Assembly: GCA_016192995.1 (NCBI GenBank)
Contig: JACPTB010000004.1
Location: 27,753 to 91,752 of the forward strand
Length of the DNA stretch: 64,000 nt
Reading direction: 5' to 3'
Source: Candidatus Woesearchaeota archaeon
Lineage (GTDB): Archaea; Nanobdellota; Nanobdellia; Woesearchaeales; DSVV01
Shown: positions 1-8,900 of the stretch, one piece after another
Layout of the letters: the number at the start of each line of letters is the position of its first letter
Position numbering within the stretch: the first letter of the stretch is position 1
Translations under genes and position numbers: made by a program
The notes under the pieces: generated by a model
Told to the model about the DNA's origin: nothing
The model's database searches: none
Seen by the model: only the letters and a program-made list of their open reading frames with translations

Positions 1-68
1 CGCAAGCTACTAGGATTTTGTTGTATCACTTCTAATTCTTTAGAAGCTTTTCCTCCTCTTTTTCCCAT
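1..68 (-). CDS. N-terminal fragment of a small basic protein, cut by window edge
   Basis: The first 22 codons of a gene running off the left edge. It starts at an ATG whose first base is 68 and follows a GAGGTG-type ribosome site. The peptide begins MGKRGGKASKELEVIQQNP and is Lys/Gly rich. It lies divergently from the surface-protein gene at 194, across a palindromic promoter region. I do not recognise the family from so short a piece. Confidence 0.5.
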   Translation of the reverse strand, partial: MGKRGGKASKELEVIQQNPSSL

Positions 69-115
69 TTCCACACCTCTTTTGACTTATATGTTGTAAT
101 CTCTAGATTTAATTA

Positions 116-166
116 TTTATAAATATTACTTTATATTTCAACGAAATATAAAGTAATATTTATAAA
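116..166. promoter_or_regulatory. Palindromic divergent promoter region
   Basis: Two perfect 24-bp inverted arms (116-139 and 143-166) separated by 3 bp. Each arm carries a TATA-like TTTATAAAT, so identical TATA boxes face outward toward the gene at 1-68 and the gene at 194. The distance from the rightward TATA (about 158-166) to the ATG at 194 fits an archaeal promoter with a very short leader. The symmetry would also suit a dimeric regulator. Confidence 0.6.
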
Positions 167-193
167 CTTAACAATATCACATTTTAGTATATT

Positions 194-2893
194 ATGCTAC
201 AAAAAAATGGTGTTGTATTTGTTCTCTTCTGTTTACTAGTCTTTACTGTCTTAAGTGTTCGCGTTTCTGCATTTTCTTTTTGTAATGCTCAAGGGCAATT
301 ATTGCAAGCCCAGAGTTCTGAAAACCTTTCAAATTTTTCAGTGCAATGCACCTTACAGCGTGATAATGGGATTAGTTCTCTTTTCTTAACTCAGTCAGGC
401 AGTGGATTTCCAGATACTTATACTCACTATTATCGCTGCCCTATGCTTTGCAGCAATACTTCTGCAGATTTCGTTTCGCTTTATGTTCAGAATGGGACTC
501 ATGAAGGCCAAGCTTTTGCAACTTTTTCAGATAGCACCTTGGTTCAGAATATTAGTATTGTTAGCATTGAAGCTCCAGTTATTAACACTATTACGGGAAA
601 TGTTAGTGGATTTACCGGCAGCACTATTACTTTAAATGTTTCAGGAACTGATAATCTCAATGTAACCGCTGGAAATATTTTCCTTAGCAATGGCAGTGTT
701 ATTGCCATGACTGAATATATTGATGATTTATTTAGTGCTACTTTTACTCTTCCTCTTAATGATGAAACTACTCTCAATTATTATGTTGTTCTTTATGATC
801 AAAGCGATCTTAATGCAACTTCAACTCCTTTTTCAATTTCTGTTGTTGATAGTGTTGCTCCAACAGCTGCTCTACTCGTTAATGCAACTAGTGTTGGTGT
901 TGATAAACCTCTTCTGTTTAATGCAAGCAATTCATCGGACAATATAGGTATTGTCGGGTATTTATGGGATTTTAATGATAGTTCTACAAGCAATGAATCT
1001 ATAGTTGAACATACATTTACTTTGTTAGGAACTTTTGTTGTTTCCTTGACTGTTACTGATGCTCGCAATAACACTGCTATGGTTACTGAGAATATTACTG
1101 TTTTGGATTTGACACCACCAACTATTTTAACAACAAGTCCTGCTTCAAATGTTATCAATGCAACTCGAAAAGAATCCATTGCCGTAACCTTTAGCCGCAG
1201 TCTTGATCCTGCAACAGTTTCCTCTTCAAGCTTTGTTGTTTCTGATCAGCTAGGAACTGCTGTTAAAGGCATTTATACGTATGATAGTTCTCTCAATCAA
1301 TCTATGTTTAATCCTTTTGTTTTACTTGCTTCAAATACTTCTTACACTATTAATCTGACGACAAACATTAAGGCGACGAACGGTGTTGCTTTATCTGCGC
1401 CTTATGTTTTTACTTTTAGTGTTAAAGAAAATGATCTTGATAATGATGATGAACCAGATTATAATGATACTGATGATGATGGCGATGGACTTCTTGATGC
1501 TCTTGATAAAGTCAAAGGAAGTTTTGCAGATATAGATACTAATCTAACTAATATCAGTGTCAAAGTTAACGATCAAACTAATTTAAGCCAAAACTTCACC
1601 AGTGTTTTAGGTGTTGGCATTTACAATGGCTCTGATACCATTGCTACTTTTAATTTTGATTTTGATACTAGTATTCTAGATTTAACTAATATCACTTTAA
1701 TGGAAAGCAGTGAGCCTTCAAGAGGGCAACTCTTTATCTATGGTTTGGACTTGAAAGGAACTACAAAAACTGTTTATCTTCTTAATAACAGCAATAGTTT
1801 CAATGGGGTTTGTGTTAAAGACAGAGAAATAGCAGCTATTAGTGAGATCACTGACAGCTGCAATGCAACAGATGAGTTTAAAGTGAAATGCGACGGCACA
1901 GCAAACGCAAGTCATACCTGCGTTTACCAATCAGATATTCAAAAATATCGCATAACTGGTTTACAGCATTCAGGTTTGCAGCAAATTGCTATTACTGACA
2001 CTCCAAAATCTTCTCCTAAACCAGCAACACCTCCTCCTGCTGAAACAACTACAACTGCAGCTGCTGCTGGAGGAGGAGGCGGGGGTGGAGGAAGCGAGGG
2101 GCAATCTGGTTCTGTAGGCACCTCAGTATCATTAGGTGCTTGTCAATTTAGTTATCAATGTGGAGCAACACAACAATGTGTTGAAGGCCAATGTGTAGAA
2201 ATTGACTGCCCTCAAGGCAATATTCTTTTTAATAAATGCGTTCCTTATGAATGCACTGATGATAGTGTCTGCGGTGAAAAATTTTGCAATAATCATAAAT
2301 GCGTAGATTGTATAGCTAATGATGATTGCGATGTTAATCAATATTGTGTTCAAGGAGAATGCCATGTTCGTGAAAGCCAGCAGCAAGCTAAAGAGTCTAT
2401 TACTATTAAAATCCTTAAACCATTAGTTAAAGATAATGAAGCTACTGTTCAGCTCCTTGATTCTGCAACACAAGAACCTATCTCTAACGCAGAGCTTACT
2501 GTTATATATTCCTCGGGCTTAACTCAAAACTTCTTTTCAGATGATAATGGTATGGTTAGCTTCTTAGTTAAAGAATCAGGAGAGATTAACTACCACATCA
2601 AAAAAATAGGCTATCCACTTATTAAAGGTACTTTTGATAAAGCAAGCTTTAAGAAACATTCATTTTTACCAGCATTTATGGTGCTCGTTGTTATGATTCT
2701 CGCTGCAAGCTATTTTATGACTCATACTTATTTTAAACAAAAGAAATTTGCTCAAGTATTTGATCTTAAAGGATTTTTTGAGCATGATACTAAGCATGAT
2801 AATAAACAAACTTCTAGTAAAGGCATTAGTGTTAAAGAATCTTTTGAAATAGATCCAGATGAGCCATTACATATAGAAGATGAAAAGAAATAG
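194..2893 (+). CDS. Secreted multidomain surface protein (PKD/Ig-like, Cys-rich, C-terminal anchor)
   Basis: An 899-aa protein with a signal peptide (residues 1-27). It then has N-glycosylation-rich beta domains: a PKD-like module around 220-305 with a GYLWDFNDSS motif, and a bacterial Ig-like module around 310-410. Next come an Asp-rich stretch (NDTDDDGDGLLD, like Ca-binding thrombospondin-3 repeats), a Thr/Ala/Gly linker with nine consecutive Gly, a Cys-rich segment with CVEGQCVE and CVQGECH motifs, a carboxypeptidase-regulatory-like beta domain, and one membrane helix near 830-850 with a charged cytoplasmic tail. This order is typical of cell-envelope proteins of DPANN archaea. The role (adhesion or surface layer) is inferred. 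It starts just after the palindromic promoter. Confidence 0.75.
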   Translation: MLQKNGVVFVLFCLLVFTVLSVRVSAFSFCNAQGQLLQAQSSENLSNFSVQCTLQRDNGISSLFLTQSGSGFPDTYTHYYRCPMLCSNTSADFVSLYVQNGTHEGQAFATFSDSTLVQNISIVSIEAPVINTITGNVSGFTGSTITLNVSGTDNLNVTAGNIFLSNGSVIAMTEYIDDLFSATFTLPLNDETTLNYYVVLYDQSDLNATSTPFSISVVDSVAPTAALLVNATSVGVDKPLLFNASNSSDNIGIVGYLWDFNDSSTSNESIVEHTFTLLGTFVVSLTVTDARNNTAMVTENITVLDLTPPTILTTSPASNVINATRKESIAVTFSRSLDPATVSSSSFVVSDQLGTAVKGIYTYDSSLNQSMFNPFVLLASNTSYTINLTTNIKATNGVALSAPYVFTFSVKENDLDNDDEPDYNDTDDDGDGLLDALDKVKGSFADIDTNLTNISVKVNDQTNLSQNFTSVLGVGIYNGSDTIATFNFDFDTSILDLTNITLMESSEPSRGQLFIYGLDLKGTTKTVYLLNNSNSFNGVCVKDREIAAISEITDSCNATDEFKVKCDGTANASHTCVYQSDIQKYRITGLQHSGLQQIAITDTPKSSPKPATPPPAETTTTAAAAGGGGGGGGSEGQSGSVGTSVSLGACQFSYQCGATQQCVEGQCVEIDCPQGNILFNKCVPYECTDDSVCGEKFCNNHKCVDCIANDDCDVNQYCVQGECHVRESQQQAKESITIKILKPLVKDNEATVQLLDSATQEPISNAELTVIYSSGLTQNFFSDDNGMVSFLVKESGEINYHIKKIGYPLIKGTFDKASFKKHSFLPAFMVLVVMILAASYFMTHTYFKQKKFAQVFDLKGFFEHDTKHDNKQTSSKGISVKESFEIDPDEPLHIEDEKK

Positions 2894-2944
2894 GGCTATA
2901 AGGAACCAATACTTTTATAAATTACTTATTTACTTCTTCTATTT

Positions 2945-3382
2945 ATGCAGATTAATCAGCTTCAAGCTAAACAAGGAAAAGTAGAAATTCAAGCTTCAGT
3001 TGTTGAAAAAGGAACAATCAGAGAATTTCAAAAATTTGGAACTCCAGGTAGAGTTTGCAATGCTAAACTTTCTGATGCTTCAGGGCAAATTGCATTCACT
3101 TTATGGAATGAACAAATTGACCAAATAGATGTAGGCGATGTCGTCAAAGTCACTAATGGCTATGTTAATGAATGGCAAGGTGAATTACAGTTAACAACAG
3201 GGAAATTCGGAAAATTAGAAGTAGTTGAGAAAGGTGCTGGAGCACCAAGTTCGTCTTCATCTCAGTCTAAAACCTCTCCCTCAAGTTCTCCAAAAACAAA
3301 CACCTTCTCAAAACCAAAACAACAAACCTTTGATGATGATGTTGATGATATTCGAGACGAAGAAGAAGTTGTCGATGATTAA
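2945..3382 (+). CDS. OB-fold single-stranded DNA-binding protein
   Basis: A 145-aa protein. Residues 1-95 form an OB fold of the archaeal SSB/RPA/SOSS-B type, with motifs such as ASGQIAFTLWNEQIDQ and VGDVVKVTNGYVNEWQGELQ. A low-complexity Ser/Pro/Lys linker follows, then an acidic tail ending EEEVVDD, which resembles the protein-interaction tails of bacterial and crenarchaeal SSBs. Its likely role is to cover ssDNA during replication and repair. A TATA box (CTTTTATAAATT, about 2911-2922) lies 25-30 bp ahead of the ATG, so the transcript is nearly leaderless. Monocistronic. Confidence 0.8.
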   Translation: MQINQLQAKQGKVEIQASVVEKGTIREFQKFGTPGRVCNAKLSDASGQIAFTLWNEQIDQIDVGDVVKVTNGYVNEWQGELQLTTGKFGKLEVVEKGAGAPSSSSSQSKTSPSSSPKTNTFSKPKQQTFDDDVDDIRDEEEVVDD

Positions 3383-3413
3383 TAATTGTTCTTAATTCTT
3401 AAGAAAAATAAAA

Positions 3414-3518
3414 TGGGACGGCTGGAACTTTCATGATGCAAAAATATTTTTTACATCTTTTGAATCCAGGACTTCTACGTCTTCAGCGTAGCGCTCTCCC
3501 AGGCTGAGCTACCGTCCC
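3414..3518 (-). tRNA. tRNA-Phe(GAA) with a 31-nt intron in the T-loop
   Basis: Read on the minus strand: acceptor GGGACGG/CCGTCCC, D-arm GCTC/GAGC, anticodon stem CTACG/CGTAG with loop CTGAAGA (anticodon GAA), and T-stem CTGGA/TCCAG. The T-loop is interrupted after TTCAAA by 31 nt (plus-strand 3428-3458). Removing it restores a canonical TTCAAAT loop and a 74-nt tRNA. A 4-bp helix TTCA/TGAA lies between a 3-nt AAA bulge (faced by one A) and a 3-nt AGT bulge, giving a relaxed bulge-helix-bulge splice motif. The intron itself forms a 10-bp hairpin. It sits between positions 59 and 60. CCA is not encoded. Confidence 0.9.
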
Positions 3519-3628
3519 AATGATTTTTAAGGGCAATAAGATTATTTATAAATGTTATCGTTAACATTCTTTAATAAACAATGTTAACCGTAATAAAATA
3601 TATAAATAAAAAAACAAACAGTAAAACC

Positions 3629-4012
3629 ATGGACAAAAAAGGGAGTTTTGGAGATTTTATAGCAGCATATGGCTGGGCAATAGCTATTATTATAGTTGCT
3701 GGTATCGGCATGCTGTATTTTGGCCTTTTAAAAGATTCTGGTACTATTAAAGAAAGATGCGAATTTCCAAAGCACGTTATTTGCAGTGAAGCGCCAAAAG
3801 GAGTAACAGCTTTTTCTTCAGGAAATGCAAACTGCAAGTCAGGTTCGATAAGTTCTGAAACATGGGATGATACAACCACAACAACCTTGATCTTAAAAGA
3901 ATGTACGTTGCAGGAAGGAATAAGGTTTAGTGATGATGTTACCCTTCAGTATATCGACAATGAAGGAACAAAACAAGAAATTATTGGTCAGATTGATGGA
4001 ACAAGTGAATAA
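3629..4012 (+). CDS. Pilin-like secreted protein with class III-type N-terminus
   Basis: A 127-aa protein. The start MDKKGSFGDFIAAYGWAIAI is preferred because a TATA-like ATATATAAAT (3597-3606) lies about 27 bp upstream; a longer reading would start at 3581, upstream of that TATA box. The N-terminus followed by one hydrophobic helix resembles the archaeal class III signal or pilin-like motif (KKGQGALEYLMTYGWAI type) that is abundant in DPANN genomes. The rest is a small beta-rich domain with four Cys (ERCEF, VICSE, NCKSG, KECTL). It probably forms or decorates a surface filament; the exact role is unknown. Confidence 0.65.
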   Translation: MDKKGSFGDFIAAYGWAIAIIIVAGIGMLYFGLLKDSGTIKERCEFPKHVICSEAPKGVTAFSSGNANCKSGSISSETWDDTTTTTLILKECTLQEGIRFSDDVTLQYIDNEGTKQEIIGQIDGTSE

Positions 4013-4014
4013 GA

Positions 4015-5025
4015 TCAATGAGTTCTTTCAAGAATATATTTACTAATTCCAATAAAAAAATCCTTTTCCCATAAGGTTGAAGATTTAATGATATCATTTG
4101 CACCATTTATTAACTCATTTATTAGTTGTTTGCAATAATCTAATGCTTCGGTGTTAATGATAATTTCTTTAATATGATTAAATTCTTCTTGATTAATGTT
4201 CTTGCCTAAACAAGAAGTAAGAAATTGCTTATCACTTGGAGAGGCTTGTTGATATGTCTTAAACATAAGTAATGTTCGTTTTCCTTCTTCAATATCAGAA
4301 TATACTGATTTTCCCAATGTTTTTTCATCGCCAAATACTCCTAATATATCATCAACTAATTGAAATGCCTGCCCTACCTTTATACCATAACCTGAAAGTG
4401 TTTGACACTGATTTTCATTGGCGCAAGCTAACAATGCACCCAATAACAATGGTCCTTCAACAGAATAATGCGCTGTTTTCAGCAAATAGCCTTGCATAAT
4501 TTCTTCTTCAGTAAGTTCATCAAAAGATTTTGCGCTAAATTCAAGATCATACAACTGCCCGATATTAGTTACATACATAATTTCATGTAATTTCTCTATG
4601 GCTAATTCTTTATTAAGAAAAGACGTTTGCAACAAAGGCAATGAAGCAATGCTTACTAATGTATCTCCTGCAAGAATAGCTTTGTTAACGCCATGTTGTA
4701 TGTGAAAACTTGGTTTTCCTCTTCGTACTGCACTGTGATCCATAATATCATCATGGATTAAGAAAAAACTTTCCAATAATTCAGCACATAATGAAGCTTT
4801 AATCACTTCAGGATTTTCATATTTAACAGCTTTATACCCATAGATAAAAAATATTGGTCGCAAACGCTTGCCTCCTGATAACGTAAATGTTTTGATACTT
4901 TCCAAAAAAGGTTTTGTTAAGTTTTGAGAAGGTGTTTGCTTGATTATTTCATCAAAAAAGAGCGTTAGCTGAGCATCTATTTTCTGTTTATAATCTTGTA
5001 AAATACGTTTTATATCATTAACCAT
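4015..5025 (-). CDS. Polyprenyl (farnesyl/geranylgeranyl) diphosphate synthase
   Basis: A 336-aa trans-isoprenyl diphosphate synthase that condenses IPP with allylic diphosphates, supplying the C15-C20 chains of archaeal ether lipids. Visible motifs are GGKRLRP (51-57), the first Asp-rich motif DDIMD (92-96), RRGKPSFH, and the second Asp-rich region VDDILGVFGDEKTLGK. Phe residues sit 4 and 5 positions before the first DDxxD, where bulky side chains limit chain length to short products. FPP versus GGPP cannot be settled by eye. The gene ends 2 bp from the stop of the convergent pilin-like gene. Confidence 0.9.
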   Translation of the reverse strand: MVNDIKRILQDYKQKIDAQLTLFFDEIIKQTPSQNLTKPFLESIKTFTLSGGKRLRPIFFIYGYKAVKYENPEVIKASLCAELLESFFLIHDDIMDHSAVRRGKPSFHIQHGVNKAILAGDTLVSIASLPLLQTSFLNKELAIEKLHEIMYVTNIGQLYDLEFSAKSFDELTEEEIMQGYLLKTAHYSVEGPLLLGALLACANENQCQTLSGYGIKVGQAFQLVDDILGVFGDEKTLGKSVYSDIEEGKRTLLMFKTYQQASPSDKQFLTSCLGKNINQEEFNHIKEIIINTEALDYCKQLINELINGANDIIKSSTLWEKDFFIGISKYILERTH

Positions 5026-5059
5026 AGCAAGAAAGAAATAAAGAGATGCTTTTAAAGGT

Positions 5060-5257
5060 TTAGGCCATAAAATGTTCTTTTATCCATAAAGAAAATACTA
5101 GAACTAAAATTAGAACTATTCCAAAAATAAAAATAGGCATAAAACCAAAGTTTATTCCTAACTCTTGAAAAATAGGTATGAAAACGATTAAAATAGATAT
5201 TAATACTATTAAGGAAATAAACCATTTGATTATATTATTTTTTACCATTTTTATCAT
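5060..5257 (-). CDS. Small membrane protein, two helices
   Basis: A 65-aa protein with two hydrophobic helices and a short charged end (SLWIKEHFMA). It overlaps the end of the upstream 160-aa gene by 23 nt and is the last gene of a three-gene minus-strand cassette of membrane proteins (5895 to 5060). No family recognised. Confidence 0.5.
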   Translation of the reverse strand: MIKMVKNNIIKWFISLIVLISILIVFIPIFQELGINFGFMPIFIFGIVLILVLVFSLWIKEHFMA

Positions 5258-5717
5258 CCACCTTCTTTTTATTTTTTGCTTCTTTTATGATTAAAAAATC
5301 TTTCATAAAATCTAATATATCATTTAAAACTCTTAAACCAATTAATCCGAATAACACTGTAGCCAAACCAAAGGAAATAATTGTAGCGTTGCCCAGATTA
5401 CTTGTACTCATATCTAATGAATTAAGATAAAACAAACCAAGTACTATGGCAATAACATAGAGTAAGAAAATGACTAATACGATCCGAGTAAAATATAAAG
5501 GTGTTGCTTCTGCTTCCTCTAGTTCTCCACCAAGCTCTTTTAGTTCTGATCCAGTCTTTTTTTTATCAACATTGTCCTTTATTTCACGAATTTTATTTTC
5601 CTTAAATTGCTTTAATTTATCAGAACATGCTATGATTATCCCATAAACTGCAAAAATCAGCGCAGCACCTGTAGTTGCAGCTTGGATTATTGTATTTATC
5701 AGAATTTCTGAAATCAT
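5235..5717 (-). CDS. Membrane protein, about four helices with a charged loop
   Basis: A 160-aa protein with a hydrophobic helix at about 10-30, a Lys/Glu-rich cytoplasmic loop at about 33-72 (KENKIREIKDNVDKKK), further helices around 78-130, and a Lys-rich tail. Middle gene of the cassette: its ATG follows the stop of the 58-aa gene by a single base and its 3' end overlaps the next gene. No family recognised; translational coupling suggests the three proteins act together. Confidence 0.55.
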   Translation of the reverse strand: MISEILINTIIQAATTGAALIFAVYGIIIACSDKLKQFKENKIREIKDNVDKKKTGSELKELGGELEEAEATPLYFTRIVLVIFLLYVIAIVLGLFYLNSLDMSTSNLGNATIISFGLATVLFGLIGLRVLNDILDFMKDFLIIKEAKNKKKVDDKNGKK

Positions 5718-5718
5718 T

Positions 5719-5895
5719 TTAACATAATCCCCTTTGGCTTAGAAATAGACCTATTACTATTAAAAGAAAACCTAATGGTGCAAAATAAACTGTATATTTT
5801 CTCGGTATATTTAGTCCAAATTGCCTAAGGACATCGAATAGAGAATCAATTATTAAAATCAATCCAATTATTACAATTATTATACATACCTTCAT
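5719..5895 (-). CDS. 58-aa membrane protein, first gene of the cassette
   Basis: A 58-aa open frame: start ATG at 5895, stop TAA at 5719-5721. It encodes helix MKVCIIIVIIGLILIIDSLF, a polar centre (DVLRQFGLNIPRKY) and a second helix ending FLSQRGLC. The stop lies 1 bp before the next ATG, which supports a real coupled gene. A plausible TATA lies in the AT-rich stretch near 5920-5940. No family recognised. Confidence 0.55.
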   Translation of the reverse strand: MKVCIIIVIIGLILIIDSLFDVLRQFGLNIPRKYTVYFAPLGFLLIVIGLFLSQRGLC

Positions 5896-5959
5896 ATAAT
5901 CATAATACTATACGTTAGGATATATAAACTTTTTTTATTTATCATTGTAAGATATAGCT

Positions 5960-8900
5960 CTAAACCCTCAAACTCACTACCTTGCTCATATTATGCTGGT
6001 CCATACTTACTCCATATAAGGTATCAGCCTGGCTTATAATGCCATCATTGTGGCTGATGATGATATATTGTGCTTTGTCAGAATATTTTTTAACTAATTC
6101 AGATAATTTTTCTGAGTTTTTCTTGTCAAGAGCAGCGTCAACTTCATCAAATACATAGAATTTAGCAGGCTCATGCTCTTGAATAGCAAAAATAAATGCT
6201 AGCGCAGTCATGGTCTTTTCGCCGCCGCTTAAACTTCTAATATCCAAGAATTTTTTGCCGGTTAAACGAACTTTGATTGATACACCTTCCTGCAAAGGAT
6301 GTTCAGTGTTTTCAATTTCTAAAAATGCTTCTCCTTTCGTTGAAAGTGAGCTGAACATATGTTTAAAATGATCATTAACAACCGTAAATGTTTTCATAAA
6401 CAATTCTTCTTTTTTTGCCTCAATCTCATGCATCATCCCAAATACTTGATCTTTCTCTTTCACTAATAATTCCCGCTTTTCAAGAAGGTTATTATACTCA
6501 TGCTCCAACGTATCATACACCTCAAGAGCTTTCATATTAACATTGCCAGCTTCTGCAACCATTTTCTCGCATTCCCAAACTACACGCTTAATTTGTTCTT
6601 CGGATTTATTTTCAATAAGCTCAACACCTTGATACTTAACAAATTCCTCATCCAATCCAGCTAATTCTGCTTTGACACGGGCAGCATCAATAGAAAGTAA
6701 ATTCATACGTTGCTCTCGAGCGCGTGCATCTTCTTCTTTAGCAATAATCACATTTTCATCTTTTTGAAGTTTCTGGTTAAATTCATCTCGTTCGGTGAAT
6801 AATTCTTTAAACTTGGCATAAAATTGCTGCTGTTGTTTTTCTTTATCGACAAGATCTTTGTCTTCTTCTTTGATTTTACTCATGAGATCTTTGATCTCAT
6901 GAGTGAATTCAGTAATTTCTTTATCATGCTGCTTCATAATCTTGAACATATTCTCTCGTTCAGGGTACATAATACTGGAAAGTTGAGAAACAAGATTTTT
7001 AACACTTGTTTCTTCCCGAATCATTTGCTCTTTAAGCTCTGATTTTTTCTGCTCAAATGTTGTTAATTCAGCAAGCAATTGAGGACTACGCAATTGCATG
7101 ATTTTATCACGCAATTCCTGCTTCTTGATTTTGCCTTCGGCAAGCAATTTATTGCAATTAGAGACACTTGTTTGGATTTTTATCGCTTCCTGATCAAGCT
7201 CGCCAAGCTCTTTTTCAAGAATTTTCTTTGCCTCTTTAGTAGCGTCCAAATCTTCAGAGTCAAGATGCAGTGATTTTTCTGATTTGATTATCTCACCCTC
7301 AAGTGATGCTTTTAATTCACGATAACGAGTAATTTTCTCTTCAGCTTCTTCCTTACGCTTCTGCAAAAGCTGGAGCAGTCTTTCTTGATCAGCGACTTCG
7401 CCTTCTAATTTCTTAATAGCGCTCACCACTTCTTTTTGCTGGAAGCCAAGTCCTTGTTGTTTCTGTCGGTAGCCTCCGTGCATGGCGCCGCTTAATTCTG
7501 ATAAATCACCATCAAGCGTAACCATTCTTGCATTTCCTACGCCAATACGGCGCGCAACATCAAGGGTATCAACCACAAGGGTATTCCCAAATACATACGA
7601 AAAAACATTTTTGAATTTTTTATCAAAAGAAACTAAATCAGTGGCTTGCCCATGAACACCATTAATTTTAAGATATCCTTGTATGTTTGACTCATCTCCT
7701 GCGGCTTTTATTTTGTTCAAGGGCAAAAACGTAGCAGTTCCTAATTTATTGGTTTTGAGATATGCTATGCATTGAGCTGCTGTTTTATCACTGTCAACAA
7801 CAATGCTTTTAATTCTTGGTCCTGCTGCAATTTCAAGCGCTAAACTATATTTTGTTTCAACGTCTCCTAACTCTGCAACTGTTCCAAATACTTCTCCAAA
7901 CTTGTTTTTATTGGCAAGAATTTTATTAATTGCCTCTCCTGCGCTTATATTTTCGCGCAGTCCTGCATTTTTTGCCTGTTGCCGGCTTAATTCTTCCTGG
8001 CTTGCCTGCAAATGTTTGCGGCAATTAACTAATTGGACTGATAATGAAGAATCTTCCTGCAATAATTGGTTCAGTTCAAGAGTAATTTGCTTGAACTCTT
8101 TTTGTTTTTGCTTTAATTTTTCAATTTCAGCTTTGTGCTCTTTATTTAATTCAAGAACTTTATTGATTTTCTCATCCATGGTAGAAACTTGATATTCTTT
8201 TTGGTCCTTTAATCGCAATAATTCCTGTTGTTTTTCACGCAATGTTTGAATTTCATTTTGGCGCTGATCAAGAAAAGTATCTAATTGAGTGACTTCCTGC
8301 TCAAGATCTTCAGCGCCTTCCATTTTGTGCTTTTTCTTAAACTCAGCTATTTTCTTGTCAATATCACTGATATATTTCTGCGATTGAGACCTACTTTTTT
8401 CTGCTTTTTCTTTTTCGGCTTCAAGCTCTTTTATTTTCTGCTCAAGCTCCTGGAAAGAGGTTTGCAGCTGTTCTTTACGCGTTTTTACTCTACCAATTTC
8501 ATGCTCACAACTTGAAATCCGTGACTTTTGGCTTGCAACGGCAACTTTAATGGTTTCAATTTCCTTCATTAAAGCAACCTGTTCTTTTTCTCCTTTCTGT
8601 TCTATTTCCTTATTGATACGATTAATTTCAGCTTTGCTTTCTTCTACTCGCTTCTTGAACTCATTAATTTTCTCCTGAATTTTTTGAATTTCTTCCTGAT
8701 ACTGCTTAATATTTGTTTCAAATTTATCACGTTCAGTCGTTCTTGCGGCTATTTTCGTGTGAAGCAAGGTTGCTTTGTGCCGCTTCATACGGTCATCTAA
8801 TTCTTTATATTTTAATGCTTGATCGCGCTCTTTTTTAAGTTCCTTAAGATAGGTTCTTCGTTCAGTAAGAATAATTTCTGCTTCATTCAATTTTTGCTCT

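Noticed and set aside
5719..5895. Non-coding spacer upstream of the 160-aa membrane protein
   Set aside because: A coherent two-helix 58-aa protein with coupled stop/start fits better, so it is annotated as a gene.
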